Below, one piece after another: positions 1 through 7,826 of a stretch of DNA of 64,000 bases. The notes under the pieces were generated by a model. That model did not search any database, was not told where the DNA came from, and saw only the letters and a list, made by a program, of their open reading frames with translations. Numbering within the stretch: the first letter of the stretch is position 1; the number at the start of each line of letters is the position of its first letter. This stretch comes from Crocinitomicaceae bacterium (lineage in GTDB: Bacteria; Bacteroidota; Bacteroidia; Flavobacteriales_D; Crocinitomicaceae): assembly GCA_024643365.1 (NCBI GenBank), contig JAHENC010000006.1:1-64000 (forward strand), in the 5' to 3' direction. A program made the position numbers and the translations under genes.

Positions 1-68
1 GAAAAGCATATCAGAGATCAATTTTGTGGCAAAGTTTTGAAAATCAAATAAAAATAAATAGTTTTGAA

Positions 69-587
69 TCAACACGAAACTCCAACTAGTGAAAAGTTCA
101 CTTTAGTTTGACGACGTACAATAGCCATTCCTGTAAGCACTTTATTTGCCGTAGCAACAACCATACGTGAATTCATTGTAGCATCCCAACGTGTGAGTGT
201 AACTGTTATTGAACCCTGACTTGAACCATAAATCATATGTTGCCATTTCCCGGTCAAAGCCGAAGGTTGTTGATTAAATGCAAAACCAGAAATAGGTTGT
301 TGTGTTGCTGGATCCAATACTCCACTAACGGCAATTCCATTAACCACAGCTGATCCTACCGTCTTTGAAGTTAATTTCAAATAAGATGTACCTGGACTAC
401 CAGGAGTTCCTTTTTCTGCTGTGTATACACTCGCAGCGGTAGTAAAATCATTAAGTGTAGACCATCCATCAGGATTTTCGTAGGTCCCCATGTTCATCCA
501 AGTTTCGAAACCAGAATTTGGAATTTGAGCATTTACAGAACAAGTAATTGTAGCAAAAACGATTGCTGATAATATAGATTTTTTCAA
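69..587 (-). pseudogene. Truncated PCMD-type secreted protein
   Basis: A 172-residue ORF with a clear signal peptide (residues 1-20, ending SVNA before IPNSGFETW). The body resembles Bacteroidota secreted proteins with a PCMD-like (putative carbohydrate metabolism) domain: GFETW, ENPDGWSTLN, KGTPGSPGTSYLKL, GFAFNQQPSALTGKWQHM and the TLTRWD strand. In that family LxGMA should be followed by a W..F.I.L.Y strand and a C-terminal jelly-roll half with a DNL motif. Here TGMA is followed by 17 unrelated residues and a stop, so the last third is missing. The break is near position 123. I read it as a C-terminally truncated gene at the edge of a rearranged segment. The family call is from memory of motifs; the truncation is inferred from the missing strands. 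Confidence 0.6.
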
Positions 588-679
588 AATAAAACGTTTT
601 AATTAACTTTAATAAATGATAATTAGGCACTAGAAGGTGTACTTATATTCAACAGGGAATTACCCTGACTATCATTTAA

Positions 680-1066
680 TCAAATTATTAAAACTCTGTT
701 TTTTATGAAGATTGGTGTTTTTAAGTGTAAAGGTGGTGGGTGATATTCTTTGGGTGTAACTCTACTAAATAATATATAAGTTTTTTGAAAAAAAGAATAT
801 TCTATTGGTTCAACTATCGCAATAATAGGTTGAAAATAATGTAATTCATGATTTTGAAGATGTGTATCATTTAACTTACAAACCTTGGTTTCATTATGAC
901 AACATCCTTTAGATGACTCACCATCTTTACAACAACTTTTTGGAGGTATTAATGAAACTTTTATAAGCTTACCGCCACAGTAATGTGAAGTTATTGAAAA
1001 CCCGCTTGAGGCAATCGAATAAATTACTGTTAAACAAATTAATATGTAAGACTTTAAAATCATCAT
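680..1066 (-). CDS. HYC_CC_PP family protein
   Basis: Small 128-residue protein with an N-terminal hydrophobic segment (about residues 5-24, signal peptide or anchor). It then shows the run that names the HYC_CC_PP family: HYCGG at about 28-32, CC pairs in PPKSCCKDGESSKGCC, a further cysteine in KVCKL, and PPP near the C-terminus (KEYHPPPLHLKTP). The family is widespread in Bacteroidota and often lies near metal-related outer-membrane receptors; its function is not established. The cysteine pairs suggest metal or disulphide chemistry in the periplasm, which is inference. No receptor gene adjoins it here. Its upstream neighbour is a startless ORF on the same strand ending in stacked hairpins. 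Confidence 0.75.
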   Translation of the reverse strand: MMILKSYILICLTVIYSIASSGFSITSHYCGGKLIKVSLIPPKSCCKDGESSKGCCHNETKVCKLNDTHLQNHELHYFQPIIAIVEPIEYSFFQKTYILFSRVTPKEYHPPPLHLKTPIFIKNRVLII

Positions 1067-1110
1067 TTAACTATAAATGTAATAAAATAATTTAATTTGA
1101 ATGAATAAAT

Positions 1111-1139
1111 AAAGTCCCACAGGAAAACCGTGGGACTTT
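1111..1139 (-). terminator. Hairpin terminator
   Basis: A perfect 10-bp stem, AAAGTCCCAC (1111-1120) with GTGGGACTTT (1130-1139), loop of 9. Read on the minus strand it follows the stop codon of the startless ORF at 1205 and is followed by a T-rich tract. Two weaker hairpins lie between it and that stop: TTACCAG/CTGGTAA (1139-1145 with 1161-1167) and an imperfect one across 1166-1202. Confidence 0.7.
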
Positions 1140-1204
1140 TACCAGAAATGGGGGTTTAAACTGGTAATTCTACAGGAATCCTATGTGATTCTGTGGGAAT
1201 TTTA

Positions 1205-1621
1205 TCAGAAATCCATGGAAACTTGACTGTATTCCAAGGAATTCAAGTGGTTTTTCTCAATGATTTGTTTATCCTTCATGAATTTGATGTAGTTTCTTGC
1301 CATTCTTTCTTTGACATCTAGTTCTTCCATGACTAATTTCACTAATTCGCCAGGTGAAACAGATGGTTTCTTAGAGAATATGAGTTTTGCAACCTCGGTG
1401 AGTTCGGAATGCTTGCGTGTTTCTGATGCTTCTTTGCTTTTTTCTCCAAGAAATACATGTCGCCCTTCTGTTTTACTCCAGCCAAATTGTACTAATGGAA
1501 CATCTAGCGGTGATCCATCGCGAACTTTCAGTGCTTTGACTACACTGCAATTAACATTGATAAGAAGAAAAGGAGTCGAAAAAAAATATCGTTCACTCTT
1601 AAAATCTCCGTAATTATTTAT
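1205..1621 (-). pseudogene. Start-less ORF, 5'-truncated gene remnant
   Basis: A 138-codon open frame on the minus strand between an in-frame TAA (1622-1624) and TGA (1205-1207). It has no ATG, GTG or TTG near its beginning; the first Met is deep inside (LVMEELDVKE). The predicted sequence looks like protein: GDFKSERYFFSTPFLLINV, then SPLDVPLVQFGWSKTEGR, then a charged helical tail with ETRKHSELTEVAKLIF and VMEELDVKERMARNYIKF, which could be a small winged helix. I do not recognise the family. Lack of a start plus nearby rearrangement signs suggests the 3' part of a larger gene whose 5' part was lost. The opposite-strand 100-codon frame here is its shadow. Confidence 0.5.
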
Positions 1622-1767
1622 TTATATTTGAAACGCTAATTGGTTACAGTAGTAGTCTAGAGTTAAAGCTCCCGTCTTTAGCACTATATGTCTAACTAGT
1701 TACCCATTAGATAAAAAATTGAGAGAAATCTAGTAAATATAAGGGGTGTAGGATTATTGTTCATTAT

Positions 1768-1782
1768 CCTCTCTCTCCGCCA
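1768..1782 (+). other. tRNA-Ser 3'-end remnant (possible att site)
   Basis: CCTCTCTCTCCGCCA matches the end of Bacteroidota tRNA-Ser genes: T-stem end, acceptor strand TCTCTCC, discriminator G and encoded CCA. A TTC in T-loop position lies a few bases before it, but the T-stem does not pair and no D or anticodon arm is present. A terminator follows directly, as after many tRNA genes. The usual explanation is a duplicated tRNA 3' end left by a tRNA-targeting integrase, with the intact tRNA at the other end of the element, to the left of this window. Confidence 0.5.
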
Positions 1783-1789
1783 GAAAATC

Positions 1790-1822
1790 AAAAAGCTAGC
1801 CTAATGGCTAGCTTTTTTTTTG
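1790..1822 (+). terminator. Rho-independent terminator
   Basis: A perfect 12-bp stem, AAAAAGCTAGCC (1790-1801) with GGCTAGCTTTTT (1806-1817), a 4-nt loop and a T tract to 1822. It sits 8 nt after the tRNA-Ser 3'-end remnant and would terminate plus-strand tRNA transcription. The stem is also nearly usable on the minus strand. Confidence 0.85.
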
Positions 1823-1985
1823 TTTTCATACTTTCCTTTGAATCCTTTTGTAATTAAAGAAAATAATTGGAAACCTGGAATCTAAATTTCACCGAATTAG
1901 CTACGATCAACAATCGGAACGGAAGGTACACTTTCGTAATCACGAATTAATTTGATTAAGGAAATAAACTCTAAATCCCCCTCTC

Positions 1986-3731
1986 TTACTCCCTTCTCTC
2001 ACCGATCTGTTGTCTCCACATCGCGTAGTACAAGCCTTTTTCAGCCAATAATTCTTCGTGTTTTCCAGTTTCGACAATGACTCCTTTTTCGAGAACGAAA
2101 ATTTTGTCCGCATGCATGATTGTCGATAAGCGATGGGCAATCAAAACAGTGATGTGTTCCTTGTGACTTCCAATCGAACGAATGGTATTTGAAATTGCTT
2201 CTTCCGTAATGGAATCCAAGGCAGATGTCGCTTCGTCAAATACTAATAAACGTGGATTGCGAATCAAGGCACGTGCAATGGATAGACGCTGTTTCTCTCC
2301 GCCGGAAAGTTTCATTCCACCTTCACCGATAACCGTATCTATTCCGTGCTCACTGCGTGCCAACATGCTTTCACACGATGCTTGACTTAAAGCGAAGTCC
2401 AATTGTTCTTGGGTCGCTTCTGGTTTTGTAAACAATAAGTTTTCACGAATCGTCCCTGCAAACAACTGTGTGTCCTGTGTGACAAATCCCAATTGTTGTT
2501 GTAATTCGTCGCGATCAATGCTTGTTGACTCAATACCGTTGTAAAATATTTTTCCTGTTGGCGTGGAATACAGCCCGACCAATAATTTCACTAATGTGCT
2601 TTTCCCGGATCCGCTTGGACCAACAAAGGCTACCGTTTCACCTTTTTGCACTTCAAAATTGATGTTACTCAAAGCGTCATAACTAGAAGACTTATGTCTA
2701 AACGTCAGGTCACTAAATGCTAATTTCTCAATCGCATTCAATGGAATTGGATTTTCTGGCTTCTCTTCAATCGGAGTATTGATAATCTTTTCAAAATTAT
2801 TCAAGGATGCTTCCGCCTCTCGGTATGCAATAATCACGTTTCCAACTTCTTGCAGTGGCCCAAAAATAAAGAAGGAATAGAATTGCAGTGTCATGATTTG
2901 TCCAAGGGATAAAGAACCGTGGAACAATAAATACATCAAAATAAACATGATGGATTGACGCAATAAATTCACCGTTGTTCCTTGAATGAAACTTATGCTT
3001 CGTACTTGACGCACTTTTTTCAATTCTAACTGAAGGATTTTACGCGTTCTGTCATTCAGACGATCAGTCTCTTGCTGCGTTAATCCCAAACTTTTAATCA
3101 ATTCGATATTACGTAAACTTTCCGTTGTACTTCCCGCCAATTGCTTCGTTTCGCTCATGATGGTCATCTGAACTTTCTTGATACGCTTGGATAGGAAACT
3201 GATGAAGAAACTCAATCCAGCTGCTGAAAACAAGTACAAAAGGATTAATCCTGGTTGAACCGTAAAGGCATATACCATTACGAAGACCAATCCAACAATC
3301 GATACAAATAGGATATTAATGAAACTCATAATGAAACGCTCTGCATCCGTTCGCACTTTCTGAAGGATGTTCAAGGTTTCTCCACTTCGTTGATCTTCGA
3401 ATTCGTTATATGCAATCTGTAAAGTGTGTTTCAATCCATCCGTATAGATGTCCGCGCCCAACTTTTGAATGATTAAGTTGATGCTGTAATCTTGAAATGC
3501 TTTAGCTGTTCGACTCACCATTGCTACGCCAATTGCAGCGGCAATTAACCAAGCTACACCTTCTATGAATTGTGATTCAGTGAAATCCTTTGGATGCGTA
3601 GCGAATCGATCCAAAATTTTACCGAATATAAACGGATCTAACAAGGAAAAAACTTGGTTGATACTTGCCAATACAAGTGCCAAAAAGACCAATGATTTGT
3701 AGCGTCCGAGGTAACTAAAGAGAATTTTCAT
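1986..3731 (-). CDS. ABC exporter, fused membrane and ATPase domains
   Basis: Half-transporter of the MsbA/lipid-drug exporter type: an N-terminal six-helix membrane domain (about 1-310) and a C-terminal ATPase domain. Visible motifs are Walker A VGPSGSGKST, Q-loop TQDTQLFAG, signature LSGGEKQR, Walker B LLVFDEATSAL and the switch histidine in LIAHRLST. It should work as a homodimer in the inner membrane; the substrate cannot be told from sequence. I chose the ATG at 3731 (MKILFSYLGRY) because a TAnnTTTG box lies upstream at 3753-3760; a longer frame starting at 3800 would begin upstream of that promoter and adds a non-hydrophobic 23-residue extension. 581 residues is normal length. It is a single gene, divergent from menF. 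Confidence 0.9.
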   Translation of the reverse strand: MKILFSYLGRYKSLVFLALVLASINQVFSLLDPFIFGKILDRFATHPKDFTESQFIEGVAWLIAAAIGVAMVSRTAKAFQDYSINLIIQKLGADIYTDGLKHTLQIAYNEFEDQRSGETLNILQKVRTDAERFIMSFINILFVSIVGLVFVMVYAFTVQPGLILLYLFSAAGLSFFISFLSKRIKKVQMTIMSETKQLAGSTTESLRNIELIKSLGLTQQETDRLNDRTRKILQLELKKVRQVRSISFIQGTTVNLLRQSIMFILMYLLFHGSLSLGQIMTLQFYSFFIFGPLQEVGNVIIAYREAEASLNNFEKIINTPIEEKPENPIPLNAIEKLAFSDLTFRHKSSSYDALSNINFEVQKGETVAFVGPSGSGKSTLVKLLVGLYSTPTGKIFYNGIESTSIDRDELQQQLGFVTQDTQLFAGTIRENLLFTKPEATQEQLDFALSQASCESMLARSEHGIDTVIGEGGMKLSGGEKQRLSIARALIRNPRLLVFDEATSALDSITEEAISNTIRSIGSHKEHITVLIAHRLSTIMHADKIFVLEKGVIVETGKHEELLAEKGLYYAMWRQQIGERRE

Positions 3732-3752
3732 GGGGTGCTTAAATTTGAAGTG

Positions 3753-3760
3753 CAAAAGTA
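3753..3760 (-). promoter_or_regulatory. Bacteroidota -7 box for ABC exporter
   Basis: On the minus strand the sequence reads TACTTTTG, matching TAnnTTTG, 21 nt before the chosen ATG. It supports the shorter start of the exporter. Confidence 0.55.
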
Positions 3761-3814
3761 CGAAACTATTCTCGTTCAAGTGCTTCATACAGAATCGCAA
3801 GTGCCTAGAATGCT

Positions 3815-3822
3815 TATATTTG
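3815..3822 (+). promoter_or_regulatory. Bacteroidota -7 box for menF-menD
   Basis: TATATTTG, an exact match to TAnnTTTG, ends 19 nt before the menF ATG. No clear -33 TTTG is visible at the usual distance. Confidence 0.55.
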
Positions 3823-3841
3823 TTTAAAACAGTGCTTTTCT

Positions 3842-4777
3842 ATGCTTCATTATCGATTTCCAGGACAAGTAATCGTTTCCAAGAATGGATACTTTAAAGA
3901 AGTGCAATCATTTATTTCACAAGGTTTTATAATAACTGACTTTAATAATATATCTAAGTATATTTTTGAGGAGTCAAACGATAATGACGGACTTTCTCGG
4001 GAATTCCATCCACCGTTTATCATTTCAAAAAAGGACTATTTACAGCAGTCAGCGGAGATTGTCTCGCTTTTGAGTTCGTCCTCCATGGAGAAATTGGTGT
4101 ATTCACGGATAAAAACGGAAAAATTGACAATCCCAGGAAAGCTATTGTTTGAACGTTTAGTGGATGCTTATCCAAACGCATTCGTATACTATTTTAAGGA
4201 TTCAATTTTGGGTGAATGGATTGGCGCAACTCCTGAAACATTAATAAAAGGAACGAATCAACGTTTTGAAAGCATGTCTCTCGCTGGAACAAAGAAATCC
4301 GACGACCAAAGCCCTTGGGGTGATAAAGAACGTGAAGAACAAGATTTCGTGAGTCAGTTTTTGCGAGAAACATTGATCAAACATGGTGTAACCGAATTAA
4401 GTCACGATGGACCCAAAACGGTCCTTGCTGGTCCATTGGCGCATTTACGCACTGATTTCCAATGGACGTCTACCCTTCAACAAGCATGGGAAATCGCTAA
4501 GGACCTTCATCCTACTCCAGCAGTCAGCGGGACACCTAGAAAGGATGCTTTAGATTGGATACAAGGCAAGGAAAAACATGGTCGTCAATTTTACGCTGGA
4601 ATCATTGGTTCCATGGATGAGCATCGCATGGACCTCTTTGTCAATCTGCGCTGCGCTCAAATTATCGATGAACACATTTACCTCTATGTTGGTGGTGGTT
4701 TCACTGCGGATTCGATTCCTGAAAAAGAATGGGAAGAAACCGAAAATAAAAGCAGAACGCTGTTAAACCTCCTTTAA
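3842..4777 (+). CDS. menF: Isochorismate synthase
   Basis: Converts chorismate to isochorismate, the first step of menaquinone synthesis. The chorismate-binding fold is recognisable by LVYSRIKTEKL, WIGATPETLIKG, SLAGTKKSDD, the EREEQDFV helix, HLRTDFQW, LHPTPAVSGTP and the Mg-site region GRQFYAGIIGSMDE, ending with YVGGGFTADSIPEKEWEET. At 311 residues it is on the short side for the family because the poorly conserved N-terminal part is reduced; the catalytic C-terminal region is complete. menD follows 19 nt downstream on the same strand, which separates this call from anthranilate or salicylate synthases with the same fold. It supplies MenD with substrate. Confidence 0.92.
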   Translation: MLHYRFPGQVIVSKNGYFKEVQSFISQGFIITDFNNISKYIFEESNDNDGLSREFHPPFIISKKDYLQQSAEIVSLLSSSSMEKLVYSRIKTEKLTIPGKLLFERLVDAYPNAFVYYFKDSILGEWIGATPETLIKGTNQRFESMSLAGTKKSDDQSPWGDKEREEQDFVSQFLRETLIKHGVTELSHDGPKTVLAGPLAHLRTDFQWTSTLQQAWEIAKDLHPTPAVSGTPRKDALDWIQGKEKHGRQFYAGIIGSMDEHRMDLFVNLRCAQIIDEHIYLYVGGGFTADSIPEKEWEETENKSRTLLNLL

Positions 4778-4796
4778 ATTTTGGTATTTTTGCGGG

Positions 4797-6485
4797 ATGA
4801 TTTCCAGCTCAAAAATCATGGTGCAATTGATTGTCGATCAGCTTTTAGCTTACGACATTCGCAAGGTTGTTGTTTCTCCCGGATCGAGAAATGCACCTTT
4901 TTCCATTGCATTTGATGAACATCCTGAAATTGAAACATTTGTTGTTCACGACGAGCGTTCCGCTGGATTCATTGCATTAGGGATGGCCCAGGAATTGGGT
5001 GAAACCGTTGCGCTCTGTTGTACTTCCGGAAGTGCTTGTTTAAATTACTATCCTGCTATTTCTGAAGCATACTATCGCTCGATTCCCTTATTAGTATTGA
5101 CTGCTGATCGTCCATCCGCTTGGATAAACCACGGAGACGGACAAACAATTGTTCAACGAGATGTCTTCAAGAACCACATCCTTGGCAGCTTGGAATTCGA
5201 TGAAGAGTTGTTCAATAATCAATCAATTGAAACGCATCAACAAGAACTAGCCAGCTTGTTGCATATCACCCAGAGTAATTGGAAAGGTCCGGTTCATTTG
5301 AATGTTGGTCTGAACGAACCGCTTTATCAGACAGTCGAAAAAACAACGAATTACCATTTTTATTTACCTTCTCCTTCCCTACCAAAACACATTGAGGAGA
5401 CTGAAATGAGTGAGATCATAACTGAATTCAACGAACATAAAACACTCGTTTTGTGTGGGCAAATGGAGGCGAATCCAAGATTGCAACAGGAACTTATGAA
5501 GTTAGCGTCATTTCCTAATGTTGTTGTATTGGTCGAGAATACGTCGAACATCCAGCACGAACGATTTATCCATTGTATTGATCGTACTTTAAATGGTTTT
5601 GATCAAAATGATGTTTCCTTTGAGCCAGAGATCCTAGTGACGATTGGCGGAGCGGTTGTTTCAAAGCGAATTAAGGCCTATTTACGCAAGGCAAACATTC
5701 TGAAACACTATAAATTAGGAGCAGAATTTCCAGAAATGGACACTTATCGTTGTTTAACGAAGTCCTTTCCTGTTTCGGCAGATGATTTCTTCGCTCAGGT
5801 AAACGAACATGAGCTACAAGCGAACAAATATAACTTCAATGGCAAGTGGAAACGCGTGGATATTCAAGCAAAAGACCGAGCTTTAGACTTTGTTTCTGAA
5901 TTCCCACACTTGACAGACCTCCAGGTTTTTCAAACAATTCAAGAATTGCTTCCTGAGGATTCGATACTACATTTAGCAAATAGCTCTGTTGTTCGCTATG
6001 CTCAATTATTTGACCCACTTCCCGGTGTGCGCTATGAATCCAACCGTGGAACAAGCGGAATCGATGGTTCAACGAGCACGGCACTCGGTGCAGCAATTGT
6101 CAATCCAAGAAAACAGCACGTACTAATTAGTGGAGATATCTCCTTTTTATACGACAGCAACGCATTATGGTACGAACCTTTTCCGCGAAATTTCAAGATG
6201 ATTGTTATTCAGAATTACGGCGGAGGAATCTTTAAAATAATCCCGGGTCCGGCGGATTCCAAGCAACGAGAGCGTTATTTTGAAGCAAAACAGGCGAAAA
6301 GTCCAGCATCAATCGCTATGGCTTATGGTCTGCAAACGAAAACGCTTTCTTCCTTGGAGGAACTAACAGAATATTTACCTTTGTTCTTTGATCCAAGTTG
6401 TGAAACACAGGTGTTGGAAGTCCAAACGGATGACGCCAACAACGCAATCGACTTAGATCGCTATTTTGAATTTTTAAGAAACTAA
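4797..6485 (+). CDS. menD: SEPHCHC synthase (MenD)
   Basis: 2-Succinyl-5-enolpyruvyl-6-hydroxy-3-cyclohexene-1-carboxylate synthase, a thiamine-diphosphate enzyme joining isochorismate and 2-oxoglutarate in menaquinone synthesis. Visible landmarks are VSPGSRNAPFSIAF near residue 25, the glutamate-bearing FVVHDERSAGFIALGMAQ, CTSGSACLNYYPA, LTADRP, and the ThDP site SNRGTSGIDGSTSTALGAA followed by LISGDISFLYDSNAL. 562 residues fits the family. It lies 19 nt after menF and shares its operon. A TATTTTTG box (4785-4792) sits only 4 nt before its ATG, so an extra internal, leaderless transcript is possible. Confidence 0.95.
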   Translation: MISSSKIMVQLIVDQLLAYDIRKVVVSPGSRNAPFSIAFDEHPEIETFVVHDERSAGFIALGMAQELGETVALCCTSGSACLNYYPAISEAYYRSIPLLVLTADRPSAWINHGDGQTIVQRDVFKNHILGSLEFDEELFNNQSIETHQQELASLLHITQSNWKGPVHLNVGLNEPLYQTVEKTTNYHFYLPSPSLPKHIEETEMSEIITEFNEHKTLVLCGQMEANPRLQQELMKLASFPNVVVLVENTSNIQHERFIHCIDRTLNGFDQNDVSFEPEILVTIGGAVVSKRIKAYLRKANILKHYKLGAEFPEMDTYRCLTKSFPVSADDFFAQVNEHELQANKYNFNGKWKRVDIQAKDRALDFVSEFPHLTDLQVFQTIQELLPEDSILHLANSSVVRYAQLFDPLPGVRYESNRGTSGIDGSTSTALGAAIVNPRKQHVLISGDISFLYDSNALWYEPFPRNFKMIVIQNYGGGIFKIIPGPADSKQRERYFEAKQAKSPASIAMAYGLQTKTLSSLEELTEYLPLFFDPSCETQVLEVQTDDANNAIDLDRYFEFLRN

Positions 6486-6492
6486 ACGATAC

Positions 6493-7254
6493 ATGGAAGA
6501 TTTTCTCGCTTCATTTCAAATCCTAGGAACTGTTCAAGGTTGGACTTATTTATTTATTTTAACCTTATTGGAAATCGTTCTTGGAATTGACAATATCATT
6601 TTCATTTCCATTGTTACGGATCCACTTCCACGTGTCAAACAACGCAAAGCACGCTTAGTTGGTTTGAGTTTAGCCTTAATCATCCGTATTCTGATGTTAA
6701 GTGTGATTTCATGGGTAATGACATTGGATCAGCATCCATTGTTTACGGTCATGGGACAATCCTTCACTGGACATAGTTTAGTGTTATTGATTGGTGGATT
6801 GTTCTTGATTTACAAGTCTGTAACGGAAATGCATTCCAGTGTAAAAGGTTCAGAGGAAGAACATAAATCCAAGGAAAAAAGCACTTTGCGAGGGGTAATT
6901 ATGCAGATTGTCATCATTGACTTCATCTTCAGTTTTGACTCCGTGATTTCTGCTGTCGGAATGACCAATGACATTTCTCAACAAACGCACGCGAACCCAT
7001 TGATTATAATAGTTTTAGCCGTTATTGTTTCTATGATTGTTATGTTGTTGTTCTCACGTCCAATCAGTGATTTCATTAATGAGCGTCCAACCATCAAAAT
7101 GATTGCGCTTGGCTTCCTTGTTACCATTGGAATCATGTTAATTGCTGAGTCCTTTGGAGAGCACGTTCCGAAAGGATACATCTATTTCGCTTTGGTGTAT
7201 TCGTTGGCCATTGAGTTTTTGAATATTAAAATGCGCAAAAACAAAGATGAATGA
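6493..7254 (+). CDS. TerC family integral membrane protein
   Basis: 253-residue polytopic membrane protein of the TerC/Alx family. It carries the family hallmarks LEIVLGIDNIIFISI in the first helix and IVIIDFIFSFDSVISAVGM in the middle; the acidic residues in these helices are thought to bind metal ions. About seven hydrophobic helices can be traced. Family members act in tellurite resistance, pH response and manganese export, partly metalating secreted proteins; the exact role here is unknown. It starts 7 nt after menD, so it is probably co-transcribed, but no functional link to menaquinone is evident. Confidence 0.88.
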   Translation: MEDFLASFQILGTVQGWTYLFILTLLEIVLGIDNIIFISIVTDPLPRVKQRKARLVGLSLALIIRILMLSVISWVMTLDQHPLFTVMGQSFTGHSLVLLIGGLFLIYKSVTEMHSSVKGSEEEHKSKEKSTLRGVIMQIVIIDFIFSFDSVISAVGMTNDISQQTHANPLIIIVLAVIVSMIVMLLFSRPISDFINERPTIKMIALGFLVTIGIMLIAESFGEHVPKGYIYFALVYSLAIEFLNIKMRKNKDE

Positions 7255-7817
7255 CAAAATCTGAAGCAGTTATACATCTTTCCCTTACGAATGATGATGA
7301 CTTAGATGATTGTATTGAGATGGCTCTTTTCAAAGCCAAACAAGATCTCATTCAGAAAGCAGATCATGTATTCCTCTTTCCATCCAAAGAAAAACGTTTG
7401 GCCTTGTTACAGGAGGCTTCAATAACGCTTGGATATTCCTTCTCTGAAGAAAACGAAATAGACATTTCACCGATAGCTACCGAGACTATTGAAACAGCAT
7501 TTCATTCCTTTCAACGGAACAGAGCGTTGCTATTAGGGCAATTAAACCATGTGAAATCGTTTAGTGGATTAATTAAAATCCAACAATCTATCGCTAGCAA
7601 TTATCGTCAATGGGCAATGTTTTGGGACTTGCAATTTTTGGATGATGCAAAGGAGGAAGTAAAACGAACATCCATTATTGACTCTATGCGCTTTCTGCAG
7701 TGGATTTTAGAGCTCAAAACTAAAGGAATCGAACAAACGCATCTATTGAAAGACCTAACGATACCTGATGATGTAAAACACGAAATTTACCGATTAAACA
7801 TTCTATTAAAAAAATAG
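7251..7817 (+). CDS. Hypothetical protein in menFD-terC operon
   Basis: 188-residue soluble protein with no signal peptide or membrane segment. The start overlaps the terC stop by 4 nt (ATGA), which implies translational coupling. It is rich in charged helical segments (IEMALFKAKQDLIQKA, DAKEEVKRTSIIDSMRFLQWILELK). I recognise no domain or catalytic motif. The 3' end lies 9 nt from the convergent receptor gene. It is probably a lineage-specific cytoplasmic protein; nothing in the sequence gives a function. Confidence 0.7.
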   Translation: MTKSEAVIHLSLTNDDDLDDCIEMALFKAKQDLIQKADHVFLFPSKEKRLALLQEASITLGYSFSEENEIDISPIATETIETAFHSFQRNRALLLGQLNHVKSFSGLIKIQQSIASNYRQWAMFWDLQFLDDAKEEVKRTSIIDSMRFLQWILELKTKGIEQTHLLKDLTIPDDVKHEIYRLNILLKK

Positions 7818-7826
7818 AATAAGTAC

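Larger units (their letters stand above)
1622..1985. other. Gene-free stretch with tRNA remnant
   Basis: No protein-coding frame is convincing here. The stretch holds a tRNA-Ser 3'-end match (1768-1782) and a strong terminator (1790-1822), annotated separately. The 1640-1760 part does not fold into a complete tRNA. 1823-1985 is AT-rich with nothing I can name. Confidence 0.5.

Noticed and set aside
1111-1202. Transposon terminal inverted repeats
   Set aside because: The inverted repeats are adjacent hairpins with T tracts, not distant ends of an element, and no transposase is present.
1311-1613. 100-codon plus-strand frame opposite the start-less ORF
   Set aside because: Serine/threonine-rich translation without motifs; the minus strand in the same stretch reads as a coherent protein.
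1640-1782. Complete tRNA ending in CTCTCTCCGCCA with GAGAGA at 1721-1726 as acceptor 5' strand
   Set aside because: Acceptor strands nearly pair, but the intervening 45 nt form no T-stem, no anticodon arm and no D arm, so it is at most a 3' fragment.
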